Of a DNA stretch of 64,000 bases, positions 56,484 through 64,000 are shown in pieces. Both the position numbers and the translations under genes were made by a program. The notes below the pieces were generated by a model, which had not been told where the DNA came from, searched no databases, and saw nothing but the letters and a program-made list of their open reading frames with translations. Where the stretch lies: positions 112,775-176,774 of the forward strand of contig NZ_RFLX01000012.1 in the NCBI RefSeq assembly GCF_003696345.1, written 5' to 3'. Numbering within the stretch: position 1 is the first letter of the stretch; every line of letters starts with the position of its first letter. Origin of the DNA: Teichococcus wenyumeiae (lineage in GTDB: Bacteria > Pseudomonadota > Alphaproteobacteria > Acetobacterales > Acetobacteraceae).

Positions 56484-57767
56484 ATGTATTACCAGCTCTA
56501 CCAGACCCAGGCCGATCTCATGGCGCCCTTCCGGGCCGCCGCGCGCGGCATGGGCGGAATGCTGCGCCATTTCGACAACGGGGGCCCCGAGACATTCGGC
56601 GTGCGGCAATGGACGGCGGCGCTGGAGCTGCTGGCCAGCACCGGCATCACCCACCTGCGCCCGCCCTTCGGCTTCACCACCGTGATGGTGGGCAACCAGG
56701 AAGTGACGGTGGAGGAGGAGGTCGTGGCCTCCACCCCCTTCGGCCAGCTGCTGCACTTCAAGAAGGATGTGGAGGTCCCGCAGCCCAAGATCCTGGTGGT
56801 GGCGCCGATGTCCGGCCACTTCGCCACCCTGCTGCGCGGCACGGTGCAGGTGCTGCTGCCGGAGAACGACGTCTATATCACCGACTGGGCCAATGCCCGG
56901 GACATCCCGACCTCCGCCGGCCGCTTCGGGATGGATGAGTTCATCGAGCATGTCATCGCCTACCAGCGCCACCTCGGCCCCGGCGGGCATGTGCTGGCGG
57001 TCTGCCAGCCGGCCGTGCCGGTGCTGGCCGCCGTGGCCCTGATGGCCGAGGACAAGGACCCCGCCACCCCCGCCAGCATGACGCTGATGGCCGGGCCCAT
57101 CGACACCCGCGTCCGCCCCACCGAGGTCAACAAGCTGGCCACCGAGCACGACATCGGCTGGTTCGAGCGCCACCTGATCGACACCGTGCCCTGGCGCTTC
57201 CAGGGCGGCGGGCGGCGCGTCTATCCCGGCATCGCGCAGCTCAGCGCCTTCGTTTCCATGAACCTGGACCGGCATGTGAAGGCGCATGTCGATTACTATC
57301 GCAACATCATGGGCGGCGATTCCATGCGCGCCGATGCGCACCGGAAGTTCTACGACGAGTACCTGGCGGTGATGGACCTGCCCGCCGAGTTCTACCTGGA
57401 AACCGTCAAGGGCGTCTTCCAGGACCATGACCTGGCCACGGGCAAGATGACCTGGCGCGGCCGCCCGGTGCGGCCCGAGGCCATCACCGCCACCCGCCTG
57501 CTGACGGTGGAGGCCGGGCGGGACGATATCTGCTCCGTGGGGCAGACGGAGGCGGCGGCAACGCTGTGCAGCGGCCTGCCGGCGGAGATGAAGTTCCACC
57601 ACCTTCAGGGTGATGTCGGCCATTACGGCGTCTTCAACGGCCGCCGCTGGGCCAATGAGATCTACCCGCTGGTGCGGAAGGTCATCGACCCGGAGCGTGG
57701 CGCCGCCGCGCCGCCGCCCGCCGAGAAGCAGCTTCCGGTGATGGTGCAGGACGCGGCACCGGCCTGA
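56484..57767 (+). CDS. phaZ: Intracellular poly(3-hydroxybutyrate) depolymerase
   Basis: 427 residues from ATG 56484. Mobilises PHB granules in the cytoplasm. The nucleophile is a Cys in AVCQPAVPVLAAVALMAEDK, the type found in the Ralstonia PhaZ family where Cys replaces the usual lipase-box Ser. The Asp is in RDDICSVGQTEAAATLC and the His in GDVGHYGVFNGRRWANEIYP. The N-terminus MYYQLYQTQADLMAPFRAAA is typical. No signal peptide, so the enzyme is cytoplasmic. A 170-bp gap after the flavoprotein gene leaves room for its own promoter. Confidence 0.93.
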   Translation: MYYQLYQTQADLMAPFRAAARGMGGMLRHFDNGGPETFGVRQWTAALELLASTGITHLRPPFGFTTVMVGNQEVTVEEEVVASTPFGQLLHFKKDVEVPQPKILVVAPMSGHFATLLRGTVQVLLPENDVYITDWANARDIPTSAGRFGMDEFIEHVIAYQRHLGPGGHVLAVCQPAVPVLAAVALMAEDKDPATPASMTLMAGPIDTRVRPTEVNKLATEHDIGWFERHLIDTVPWRFQGGGRRVYPGIAQLSAFVSMNLDRHVKAHVDYYRNIMGGDSMRADAHRKFYDEYLAVMDLPAEFYLETVKGVFQDHDLATGKMTWRGRPVRPEAITATRLLTVEAGRDDICSVGQTEAAATLCSGLPAEMKFHHLQGDVGHYGVFNGRRWANEIYPLVRKVIDPERGAAAPPPAEKQLPVMVQDAAPA

Positions 57768-57788
57768 CGCCCCGCCGCGCCACCGCCC

Positions 57789-58283
57789 TCAGGCGGTGGC
57801 GTTCAGCGCGTGATAGCCCCGGCCCCAGTACATCAGGGCTGAGCCGGGCTCCGACACCCGCAGCGCCACGATATGCGCGAAGAAGACGCTGTGGGTGCCC
57901 TTCTCCAGCACCTCGTCCACCACGCAATCCAGCACCACGGCGGCATCCACCAGCACGGGGGAGCCGGTCTCCATCGCCTCCCAGATGCCGGTCCTGAAGC
58001 GTTCCTCGGTGGTGCAGCCGGTGGCGCCGGCGAAGACATCCGAGACTTCCTGCTGCCCGGCGGACAGCACGTTCACGCAGAGCACGCCATTCTTCTTGAT
58101 GATGGCGTTGTTGTCGCTGTTGCGGTTGATGCAGACCAGGATCGTCGCCGGGTCATCCGTCACGCTGCAGACCGCGCTGGCGGTCATGCCGGCCAGGCCG
58201 CCCGGCCCGGCGCTGGTGATGACATTCACGGCTGCCCCAAGGCGGGCCATCGCTTGGCGGAATTCCTGACGGGTCACGGGCAT
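57789..58283 (-). CDS. Flavin reductase family protein (HpaC/RutF type)
   Basis: 164 residues from ATG 58283, favoured because CGGAGG lies 8 nt upstream; a longer start at 58316 lacks a ribosome site and would overlap less of the family. Supplies reduced FMN or FAD to a partner monooxygenase, using NAD(P)H. Core motifs: MARLGAAVNVITSAGPGGLA, GMTASAVCSVTDDPATILVC, NAIIKKNGVLCVNVLSAGQQ and ALMYWGRGYHAL at the end. No monooxygenase gene is adjacent, so the partner is encoded elsewhere. Divergent from the dienelactone hydrolase gene, with 124 bp between starts. Confidence 0.88.
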   Translation of the reverse strand: MPVTRQEFRQAMARLGAAVNVITSAGPGGLAGMTASAVCSVTDDPATILVCINRNSDNNAIIKKNGVLCVNVLSAGQQEVSDVFAGATGCTTEERFRTGIWEAMETGSPVLVDAAVVLDCVVDEVLEKGTHSVFFAHIVALRVSEPGSALMYWGRGYHALNATA

Positions 58284-58407
58284 GGCGCGGGCCTCCGGGC
58301 TTGGTCCGTTCGACATAGACCCGGATGCTGCGGTTGCAAACCGCCCCCCTGGCGGGCGCCGCCTGCTGGCCTATCCTGCCTCCAACCCGCAGGAGAAACG
58401 GCCACCC

Positions 58408-59106
58408 ATGCCTGAGATCACCATCCCCGCCAGCGACGGCAGCGGCAGCTTCAGCGCCTATGTTTCCATGCCCCGGCAGGCCCAGGCCGGCGTCGTGGTC
58501 ATGATCCAGGAAATCTTCGGCGTGAACCACGCCATGCGCGCGCTGTCCGACTGGGTGGCGGATATGGGCTTCATCGCCATCTCACCCGACCTTTTCTGGC
58601 GCATCCAGCCCGGCATCCAGCTGACCGATTCGACCGAAGCGGAATGGAAGCGCGCCTTCGACCTGATGAATGCCTTCGACCAGGCCAAGGGTATCGAGGA
58701 CCTGAAGGCGACGCTGGCCCATGCCCGCACCATGCCCGGCGGCAATGGCCGCGCCGGCACCATGGGCTTCTGCCTTGGCGGCCGGCTGGCCTTCATGATG
58801 GCTACGCAGTCGGATGCCGACGTGAACGTCTCCTACTACGGCGTCGGCATCGAGGGGCTGCTGGGCGATGCCGGCAGGATCAGCGCCCCCCTGCTGCTGC
58901 ATATTGCCGAACGCGACCGCTTCGTGCCGGCCGAGGCGCGGGAGAAGATCCTGGCAGGCCTGGCCGGCAAGCCGGAGGTGGCCGTGCATGTCTATCCCGG
59001 CGTGGACCATGCCTTCGCCCGCATGGGCGGCCATTCCTGGGATGGCCGCGCCGCCACCATCGCCAATGGCCGCAGCGCCGAACTGCTGGCCCGCGTGCTG
59101 GGCTGA
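58408..59106 (+). CDS. Dienelactone hydrolase family protein
   Basis: 232 residues from ATG 58408, with AGGAGA 11 nt upstream. The triad is complete: nucleophile Cys in GTMGFCLGGRLAFMMAT, Asp in ERDRFVPAEAREKIL, His in YPGVDHAFARMGG. The Glu in MIQEIFGVNHAMRALSDWVA is the residue that, in the archetype, keeps the Cys in its resting state. Dienelactone hydrolases act in chlorocatechol degradation, but most homologues hydrolyse other esters or lactones, so the natural substrate is uncertain. It converges on the acetyltransferase gene with a 1-bp gap. Confidence 0.9.
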   Translation: MPEITIPASDGSGSFSAYVSMPRQAQAGVVVMIQEIFGVNHAMRALSDWVADMGFIAISPDLFWRIQPGIQLTDSTEAEWKRAFDLMNAFDQAKGIEDLKATLAHARTMPGGNGRAGTMGFCLGGRLAFMMATQSDADVNVSYYGVGIEGLLGDAGRISAPLLLHIAERDRFVPAEAREKILAGLAGKPEVAVHVYPGVDHAFARMGGHSWDGRAATIANGRSAELLARVLG

Positions 59107-59107
59107 G

Positions 59108-59680
59108 CTATTCCCCGCCCAGCCGCGCGTCGATCCAGTCGCGCCGGCTGAGGCGGTAGAGCAGGTGCCGCCGCATCGGGTGGCCTTCCGGCAGGCGGGG
59201 GTTCTCGAAGTCGCCGTCTGGCCGCATGCCCAGCCGTTCCATCAGCCCCCAGGAGCGCAGGTTGGCCGGCAGGGTGAAGGCCACGATCTCCTCCAGCTTC
59301 AGCGGGCCGAAGCCATGGGCCAGCGCGATGCGCGCCGCTTCCTCGGCATAGCCCTGGCGCTGGTGCGCGGTGGCGAAGCGCCAGGCGATTTCCACCGCCG
59401 GCGTGAAGCGTGCCTCCCATGGCACCTGTGCCAGGCCGCAAAGGCCGATGATGCCCGGCGCATCGTGCCGCTCCACCGCCCAGAAGCCGAAGCCATCCTG
59501 GGCGATGCCGGCATTGATGCGGTCCATCAGCGCATCGGACCGCTCCCGGCTCAGCGCTTCCGGGAAATGCCGCATGACCTCCGGGTCGGCGTTCATGGCG
59601 GCGAAGGCCTCCCGGTCCTCCTCCCGCCAGGGGCGGAGGCGGATGCGGGGGCCTTGGATGACGGTCGATTCGGCGCTCAT
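59108..59680 (-). CDS. GNAT family N-acetyltransferase (RimJ/RimL type)
   Basis: 190 residues from ATG 59680, chosen over an upstream in-frame GTG at 59719. RIRLRPWREEDREAFAAMNA at the start, the acetyl-CoA region TAHQRQGYAEEAARIALAHG, and PANLRSWGLMERLGMRPDGD near the C-terminus follow the RimJ/RimL/[ribosomal protein]-alanine acetyltransferase pattern. It has one standard GNAT domain only. Divergent from the CoA-transferase gene with 97 bp between. Confidence 0.85.
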   Translation of the reverse strand: MSAESTVIQGPRIRLRPWREEDREAFAAMNADPEVMRHFPEALSRERSDALMDRINAGIAQDGFGFWAVERHDAPGIIGLCGLAQVPWEARFTPAVEIAWRFATAHQRQGYAEEAARIALAHGFGPLKLEEIVAFTLPANLRSWGLMERLGMRPDGDFENPRLPEGHPMRRHLLYRLSRRDWIDARLGGE

Positions 59681-59777
59681 GCCCGCATGGATAGCGGGAA
59701 ATCGTCCGGCTTCCACCACCCCCTCTCGCCTGTCCGGCAGATGGCTCTATGCTGGCGGCAAAGGAGGACCATCTGAC

Positions 59778-61037
59778 ATGCCCGATACCCCGCTGCCGTC
59801 CATGACAACCGAAGGCAAGGGCCTCGCCCGCTCGCCGGGGGCCTTGGCGGGGCTGAAGGTGGTGGACCTGACCCGCGTGCTGGGCGGCCCTTACTGCACC
59901 ATGATCCTGGCCGACCACGGCGCCGAGGTCATCAAGATCGAGCCGCCGCAGGGCGACGAGGTGCGCGAATGGGGCCCTCCCTTCCTGCCCGACCCCGATG
60001 GCAGCCGCGGCGCCGCCAGCTACTTCATCGGCGTCAACCGCAACAAGCAGTCCCTCGCGCTCGACCTTTCCAAACCCGAGGGCCGGCAGGTGCTGCTGCG
60101 CCTGCTGGAAGACGCCGATGTGCTGGTGGAGAACTTCAAGCCCGGCGCCATGGAGAAATGGGGCCTGGGCTATGAGGACGTGCTGAGCCAGCGCTTCCCT
60201 TCCCTGGTGCATTGCCGCGTCTCCGGCTTCGGCGCCACCGGCCCGCGCGGCGGGCTGCCGGGCTATGACGCCATCATCCAGGCCATGGTCGGGCTGATGT
60301 CCATCAACGGCACGCCGGACAGCGGCCCCACCCGCATGGCGACGCCGATCGTGGACCTCGCCACCGGGCTTTATTCCACCATCGGCATCCTGATGGCGCT
60401 GCAGGAACGCGCGCGCTCCGGCCAGGGTCAGTTCGTGGACATGACGCTGCACGATTGCGGCATGGCCCTGCTGCACCCGCAGGCGGCCAATTACCTGCTG
60501 AACAACAAGCGGCCCAAGGCGACGGGCAACCCGCATCCGAATATCTCGCCCTATTCGGCCTTCCGCACCGCCACCTGCCAGATCTTCGTGGCCTGCGGCA
60601 ACGACCCCGCCTTCCGCAAGTTCTGCGCCTTCCTGGAACTGCCGGACCTGCCGGCCGACCCGCGCTTCCGCACCAATGGCGATCGCGTCACCAACCGCGA
60701 TGCGCTGACCGCCATCCTGGAAGAGAAGCTGAGCCACCGCGACGGCCACGCGCTCTGCGATGAATTGCTCGCCATCGGCCTGCCCGCCGGCCCGGTGCTG
60801 CATATCGACGAGGCCCTGGCCGAACCGCATACGGCGCACCGGGAGATGGTGACGGAACTGGGCGAGTTCCGCGCGCTGGGCACGCCCATCAAGCTCTCCC
60901 GCACCCCCGGCGGCACCCGCTCGGCGCCGCCGCGCTTCAACCAGCATGGCGATTCCGTGCTGGCCCGCCACGGCTTCTCGCCCGAGGAGATCGAGGCGCT
61001 GAAGCGTGACGGCGTGGTGGTGGACGAGCGCCGCTGA
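59778..61037 (+). CDS. CaiB/BaiF family CoA transferase
   Basis: 419 residues from ATG 59778, with AAGGAGG 10 nt upstream. LKVVDLTRVLGGPYCTMILA, ENFKPGAMEKWGLGYEDVL, GYDAIIQAMVGLMSINGTPD, and the catalytic Asp in FVDMTLHDCGMALL (equivalent to Asp169 of formyl-CoA transferase) are present. Members transfer CoA between carboxylic acids such as formate/oxalate, carnitine, succinate/itaconate or mesaconate; the substrate here is open. It ends flush with the stop of the convergent chemoreceptor gene. Confidence 0.92.
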   Translation: MPDTPLPSMTTEGKGLARSPGALAGLKVVDLTRVLGGPYCTMILADHGAEVIKIEPPQGDEVREWGPPFLPDPDGSRGAASYFIGVNRNKQSLALDLSKPEGRQVLLRLLEDADVLVENFKPGAMEKWGLGYEDVLSQRFPSLVHCRVSGFGATGPRGGLPGYDAIIQAMVGLMSINGTPDSGPTRMATPIVDLATGLYSTIGILMALQERARSGQGQFVDMTLHDCGMALLHPQAANYLLNNKRPKATGNPHPNISPYSAFRTATCQIFVACGNDPAFRKFCAFLELPDLPADPRFRTNGDRVTNRDALTAILEEKLSHRDGHALCDELLAIGLPAGPVLHIDEALAEPHTAHREMVTELGEFRALGTPIKLSRTPGGTRSAPPRFNQHGDSVLARHGFSPEEIEALKRDGVVVDERR

Positions 61038-62669
61038 TCAGGCGGCGCGCACCAGGCTGAGGAAGCGGTCCACCCGCGCCCGCAATCCATTGGCCTGGTC
61101 GTTCAGCTCCCGCGAGGCGTCCCGCAGTTCCAGGGCCGCACGGCCGCTGGTGGTGGCAGCATCCCGCACCACTGCGGTTTCCCGCGACACGGCGGCGGCG
61201 GCTTCGGCCGTGCCGGCGATGTTGCGGGCGATTTCCTGCGTCGCGGCGCCCTGCTGTTCCACGGCGGCTGCGATGGCGGCGGCGGTCTGGTCGATCTCCG
61301 CCACCACCAGCCCGATGGCGCGGATGGCCTCCACCGCCTGACCGGTGGCGCCCTGGATGGCGCCCACCTGCTGGCCGATCTCCTCCGTCGCCCGCGCGGT
61401 CTGGCTGGCCAGCGACTTCACCTCGCTGGCCACGACGGCGAAGCCCTTGCCGGCCTCGCCGGCCCGCGCGGCCTCGATCGTGGCATTCAGCGCCAGCAGA
61501 TTGGTCTGCCCGGCGATATCGGCGATCAACCGCACCACATCGCCGATCTTGCCGGCGGTTTCCGCCAGTTCCCGCACGGTGCGGTCGGTGCGCTCGGCTT
61601 CCGCCACCGCGCGGCGCGACACCTCGGCCGAGCGGCCGACCTGCCGGGTGATCTCGCCGATGGAGGAAGCCAGTTCCTCCGTGGCCGCCGCCGCCGTCTG
61701 CGCATTGCCGGAAGCCCCTTCCGAGGCACTGGACAGCGCCTCGGTCAGCCGCGCGCCCTGGTCGGCCGCTTGGCTCATCTGCCCGGCGGTGCCGTTCAAA
61801 CGCTCGGTCGCCTGCCGCACGCCGTTTAGCATGGCGCGGGCATCCTCGCCGAAGCCGCGCACCAGCTCCTCCAGCCGCAGGACGCGGCCGGAAGCCTCGT
61901 CCTCCCCTGCCGCCGACGTACCGCCGCTGTCGCGCAGCCGGGCGCGCAGCACCTCCAGCGTACGGGCCAGGGTGCCGATTTCATCCGCCCGCTCCTGCCC
62001 GGGGATCGGTGCTTCCAGTTCGCCGCGCGTCATCCGGTCCATCGCACCAGCCAGCCGCAGCAGGGGGTGGCTGAGGCCGGAAGCCAGGGCCAAGGCCACG
62101 CCCAGCGCGGCCAGCATGCCCAGCACGGTGGCGGCCAGCAGCCACCACCATGCGCGGCCGTAACCCTGGTACGGGAGCCGGGCAGCTTCCTCCAGCGCGG
62201 CCTGAAGTTGCTCGCGAGCCTGGATGACGCGGCCGAACTCCGCTTCCAGTCGCGCGCGCGCCTCGGCGGCGCGGTTCCCTCGCGCCAGCTCCAGGATGGC
62301 GGGAACCTGGCTGGCGAAGCCGCGCCAGGCGGCGGCGGTGGCATCCAGCAGCCCGGCCTCCACTGCATCCGGCGCCGCGTCATGGCGCAGCAGCCGCCCC
62401 AGTTCGTCCTGCCGCACCGCCAGCTCGGCCTCGGCACGGCTGCGGGCGGCCTCGTCTCCCGGGCCGGTGGCCAGCAGGATGGCGGCGCGGGCGCGGTGGG
62501 TGGCGTCGGTCAGGCCGGCCAGCAGGCGCAGGCCTGCCGCTGCCTGGGCGCCCCGCTGTTCGCCGGCCTGTTGCAGGCTGGCCAGCCGCTCCAGCGCAAG
62601 GCCGCCGAAGCCGGCGAAGCCCAGCAGCAGAATGGTCAGGGCGGCAGCGATGCGGCTTCGCAGGGTCAT
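61038..62669 (-). CDS. Methyl-accepting chemotaxis protein
   Basis: 543 residues from ATG 62669; an upstream open frame is not supported. First helix near residues 8-30 ([20 protein letters not shown]), a helical periplasmic sensor, second helix near residues 175-195 ([20 protein letters not shown]), HAMP (residues about 196-255), and a long coiled-coil signalling domain. The tip is fully conserved: [20 protein letters not shown], then [20 protein letters not shown]. No CheB/CheR tail pentapeptide is seen at the C-terminus. Senses an unknown ligand; no che genes are in the window. Confidence 0.94.
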   Translation of the reverse strand: MTLRSRIAAALTILLLGFAGFGGLALERLASLQQAGEQRGAQAAAGLRLLAGLTDATHRARAAILLATGPGDEAARSRAEAELAVRQDELGRLLRHDAAPDAVEAGLLDATAAAWRGFASQVPAILELARGNRAAEARARLEAEFGRVIQAREQLQAALEEAARLPYQGYGRAWWWLLAATVLGMLAALGVALALASGLSHPLLRLAGAMDRMTRGELEAPIPGQERADEIGTLARTLEVLRARLRDSGGTSAAGEDEASGRVLRLEELVRGFGEDARAMLNGVRQATERLNGTAGQMSQAADQGARLTEALSSASEGASGNAQTAAAATEELASSIGEITRQVGRSAEVSRRAVAEAERTDRTVRELAETAGKIGDVVRLIADIAGQTNLLALNATIEAARAGEAGKGFAVVASEVKSLASQTARATEEIGQQVGAIQGATGQAVEAIRAIGLVVAEIDQTAAAIAAAVEQQGAATQEIARNIAGTAEAAAAVSRETAVVRDAATTSGRAALELRDASRELNDQANGLRARVDRFLSLVRAA

Positions 62670-62837
62670 GATACGGCATTCTCCGGCATTGGACCTGGCC
62701 GGCATCCTGGCAGGAAGGCGTGAAGATTCGGTTTCGCCGCTGACCCCTGCCGCCACTCGCTGAGGCACCGGCGATTACCCTTCGTTCACACCCGGGCACC
62801 CAGAAGGACCCCCTCGCAACGGCAAAAGGCTGGGGCA

Positions 62838-64000
62838 ATGGCCAATCTGGTTGTCACGGGCACGGTGCCCGGCACCATCCTGGAAAACAATCGGGCCGGC
62901 GACTGGGTGGCGAGCCTGACCCTCTCGGGCGCCGCAGGGGCGCTGGAGGTGGCGCTCACCGGCGCCGGCGCGGCGCAGTTCACCGCCACGCTGGATGCCG
63001 CGCGGGGGCGGGTGACCATCACACCCGCCATTCTGGACCGTGAGGCCTTTCCCGCCGGGGCGGACCCGGTTCTCACCTTCGGCCTGGCGGTGCGCTTCGC
63101 CGGCGGCTGGCAGGACAGTGGCCAGCAATGGTCGGTGACGCTGGCCGGAATCGACGACACGCCGCCGCAGACGCTGGGCTTCTCCTCCGGCGGCGTGGTG
63201 CTGGAGAACGACATCGGCGCCGAAATCGGCATGCTACTGGCCAGCGACCCGGACACGGATGCGGCGCAGCTCAGCTACAGCGTACCCTGGCCAGACGCAG
63301 CGCGTTTCGAGATGGTCGGGCGCACGCTGAAGCTGCTGGAGGGCGTGGATCTGCTGACGGAGGGCGGCAGCGAGATCCCGGTGATGATCGAGGTCTCGGA
63401 CGGGCGGCAGAGCGCCGCCTTCACCGTCATGGTGAAGGTGCTGAATGTGACGGACGAGGATGACCTCCCCGCGCCACCGCCGATTCTGCCGCCGCCTCCG
63501 CCACCTCCCGTCTCGCCGCCGCCGCCGGTGTCCCCGCCACCGCCTGTCTCGCCGCCACCACCGGTGTCTCCGCCGCCTCCCGTCTCGCCGCCGCCACCGG
63601 TGTCTCCGCCACCGCCCGTCTTGCCGCCGCCACCGGTGTCCCCGCCACCTCCTGTCTCTCCGCCGCCACCGGTATCCCCGCCACCGCCCGTCTTGCCGCC
63701 GCCACCGGTGTCCCCGCCACCGCCCGTCTTGCCGCCGCCACCGGTGTCCCCGCCGCCGCCCGTCTTGCCGCCGCCACCGGTGTCCCCGCCACCGCCCGTC
63801 TTGCCGCCGCCACCGGTGTCCCCGCCACCGCCCGTCTTGCCGCCGCCACCGGTGTCCCCGCCGCCGCCCGTCTTGCCGCCGCCACCGGTGTCCCCGCCGC
63901 CGCCCGTCTCGCCGCCGCCACCGGTGTCCCCGCCACCTCCTGTCTCTCCGCCGCCACCGGTGTCCCCGCCACCGCCCGTCTTGCCGCCGCCACCGGTGTC
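62838..64000 (+). CDS. Surface or secreted protein with cadherin-like domains and proline-rich repeat, 3'-truncated
   Basis: 387 complete codons are visible; the gene runs off the window. No signal peptide at the N-terminus (MANLVVTGTVPGTILENNRA), so type I secretion is one option. Two beta-sandwich modules follow, the second with GGVVLENDIGAEIGMLLASD and DPDTDAAQLSYSV, typical of cadherin-like repeats in RTX-type adhesins. After ILPPPPPPPVS (residue about 216 on) it enters an uninterrupted PPPPV(S/L) repeat to the window edge. The C-terminal domain is unseen, so adhesin versus enzyme cannot be decided. Confidence 0.8.
   Translation, partial: MANLVVTGTVPGTILENNRAGDWVASLTLSGAAGALEVALTGAGAAQFTATLDAARGRVTITPAILDREAFPAGADPVLTFGLAVRFAGGWQDSGQQWSVTLAGIDDTPPQTLGFSSGGVVLENDIGAEIGMLLASDPDTDAAQLSYSVPWPDAARFEMVGRTLKLLEGVDLLTEGGSEIPVMIEVSDGRQSAAFTVMVKVLNVTDEDDLPAPPPILPPPPPPPVSPPPPVSPPPPVSPPPPVSPPPPVSPPPPVSPPPPVLPPPPVSPPPPVSPPPPVSPPPPVLPPPPVSPPPPVLPPPPVSPPPPVLPPPPVSPPPPVLPPPPVSPPPPVLPPPPVSPPPPVLPPPPVSPPPPVSPPPPVSPPPPVSPPPPVSPPPPVLPPPPV
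63498..64000 (+). repeat. Tandem 18-bp repeat encoding PPPPV(S/L)
   Basis: 27 complete 18-bp units and most of a 28th, in frame, each encoding Pro-Pro-Pro-Pro-Val then Ser or Leu. The sixth residue alternates between Ser and Leu in much of the middle (a 36-bp higher-order unit), while the first units are all Ser. The proline wobble base varies among G, A, T and C. It continues beyond the window. Confidence 0.95.

Noticed and set aside
63427..63993. A minus-strand repeat protein frame (GTPVAAARRAVA units)
   Set aside because: It is the complement of the PPPPV(S/L) repeat, with no ribosome site; the plus-strand frame continues a real gene.
63498..64000. CRISPR array
   Set aside because: The 18-bp units are contiguous, in frame and without unique spacers; no cas genes are in the window.

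Overview
The window is GC-rich chromosomal DNA from an alphaproteobacterium. The gene content and local orders (carB-greA; dcd-murA-hisG-hisD-infA-maf-rng-yacG-tRNA-Phe; nrdBA; an intracellular PHB depolymerase; TerC; HyuAB with a Dpp-type transporter) fit the Acetobacteraceae, most likely a Roseomonas-like organism. That placement is inference from gene content and codon usage; there is no rRNA gene to confirm it.

Layout. 1-6991: end of carB, greA, threonine deaminase, an Lrp regulator divergent from trxB, and a LysR regulator. 6992-7533: a compact regulatory stretch with a strongly structured putative small RNA, a perfect sigma-EcfG-type promoter -35 element and a small NepR-like anti-sigma factor. 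7547-15932: housekeeping and accessory enzymes (DUF2188, fluoroacetate-dehalogenase-like hydrolase, PfpI, DinB, acetyltransferases, two tandem aminotransferases of which one is fused to a GNAT domain, TerC, DUF2189). 16223-26111: an IclR-controlled cluster with a fused HyuA-HyuB hydantoinase/oxoprolinase and a complete Dpp-like ABC importer. 26103-27127: two tandem paralogous lipoproteins. 27167-30954: a PotFGHI polyamine importer. 31059-36781: a small cassette of phage-type genes (tail spike, spike/fibre, holin-like protein, endolysin) with no capsid, terminase or integrase, possibly a gene-transfer-agent accessory locus. 36901-38298: an HWE-type sensor kinase.

38891-40833 is a small island bracketed by a direct repeat of about 130 bp that carries the promoter side and 5' half of tRNA-Thr(GGT). 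The right copy continues into the intact tRNA; the left copy is a truncated tRNA. The island holds a two-gene operon in visibly lower-GC DNA: a 73-residue orphan and a DUF2335 two-helix membrane protein. From 40874 the chromosome returns to core genes up to yacG and tRNA-Phe.

47890-64000: a PAS-GGDEF protein with a degenerate EAL domain, a TrxB-like flavoprotein, the nrdBA ribonucleotide reductase (the small subunit has Phe in place of the radical Tyr, as in class Ic enzymes), a BaiN/HI0933-type flavoprotein, PHB depolymerase, flavin reductase, dienelactone hydrolase, an acetyltransferase, a CaiB-type CoA transferase, a chemoreceptor, and the start of a cadherin-like surface protein that runs off the window inside a long PPPPV(S/L) repeat.

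Candidates most worth following up are the class Ic-like NrdB, the sRNA/NepR/EcfG-promoter unit, the DUF2335 operon in the tRNA-Thr island, the orphan spike-lysis cassette, and the GNAT-aminotransferase fusion.
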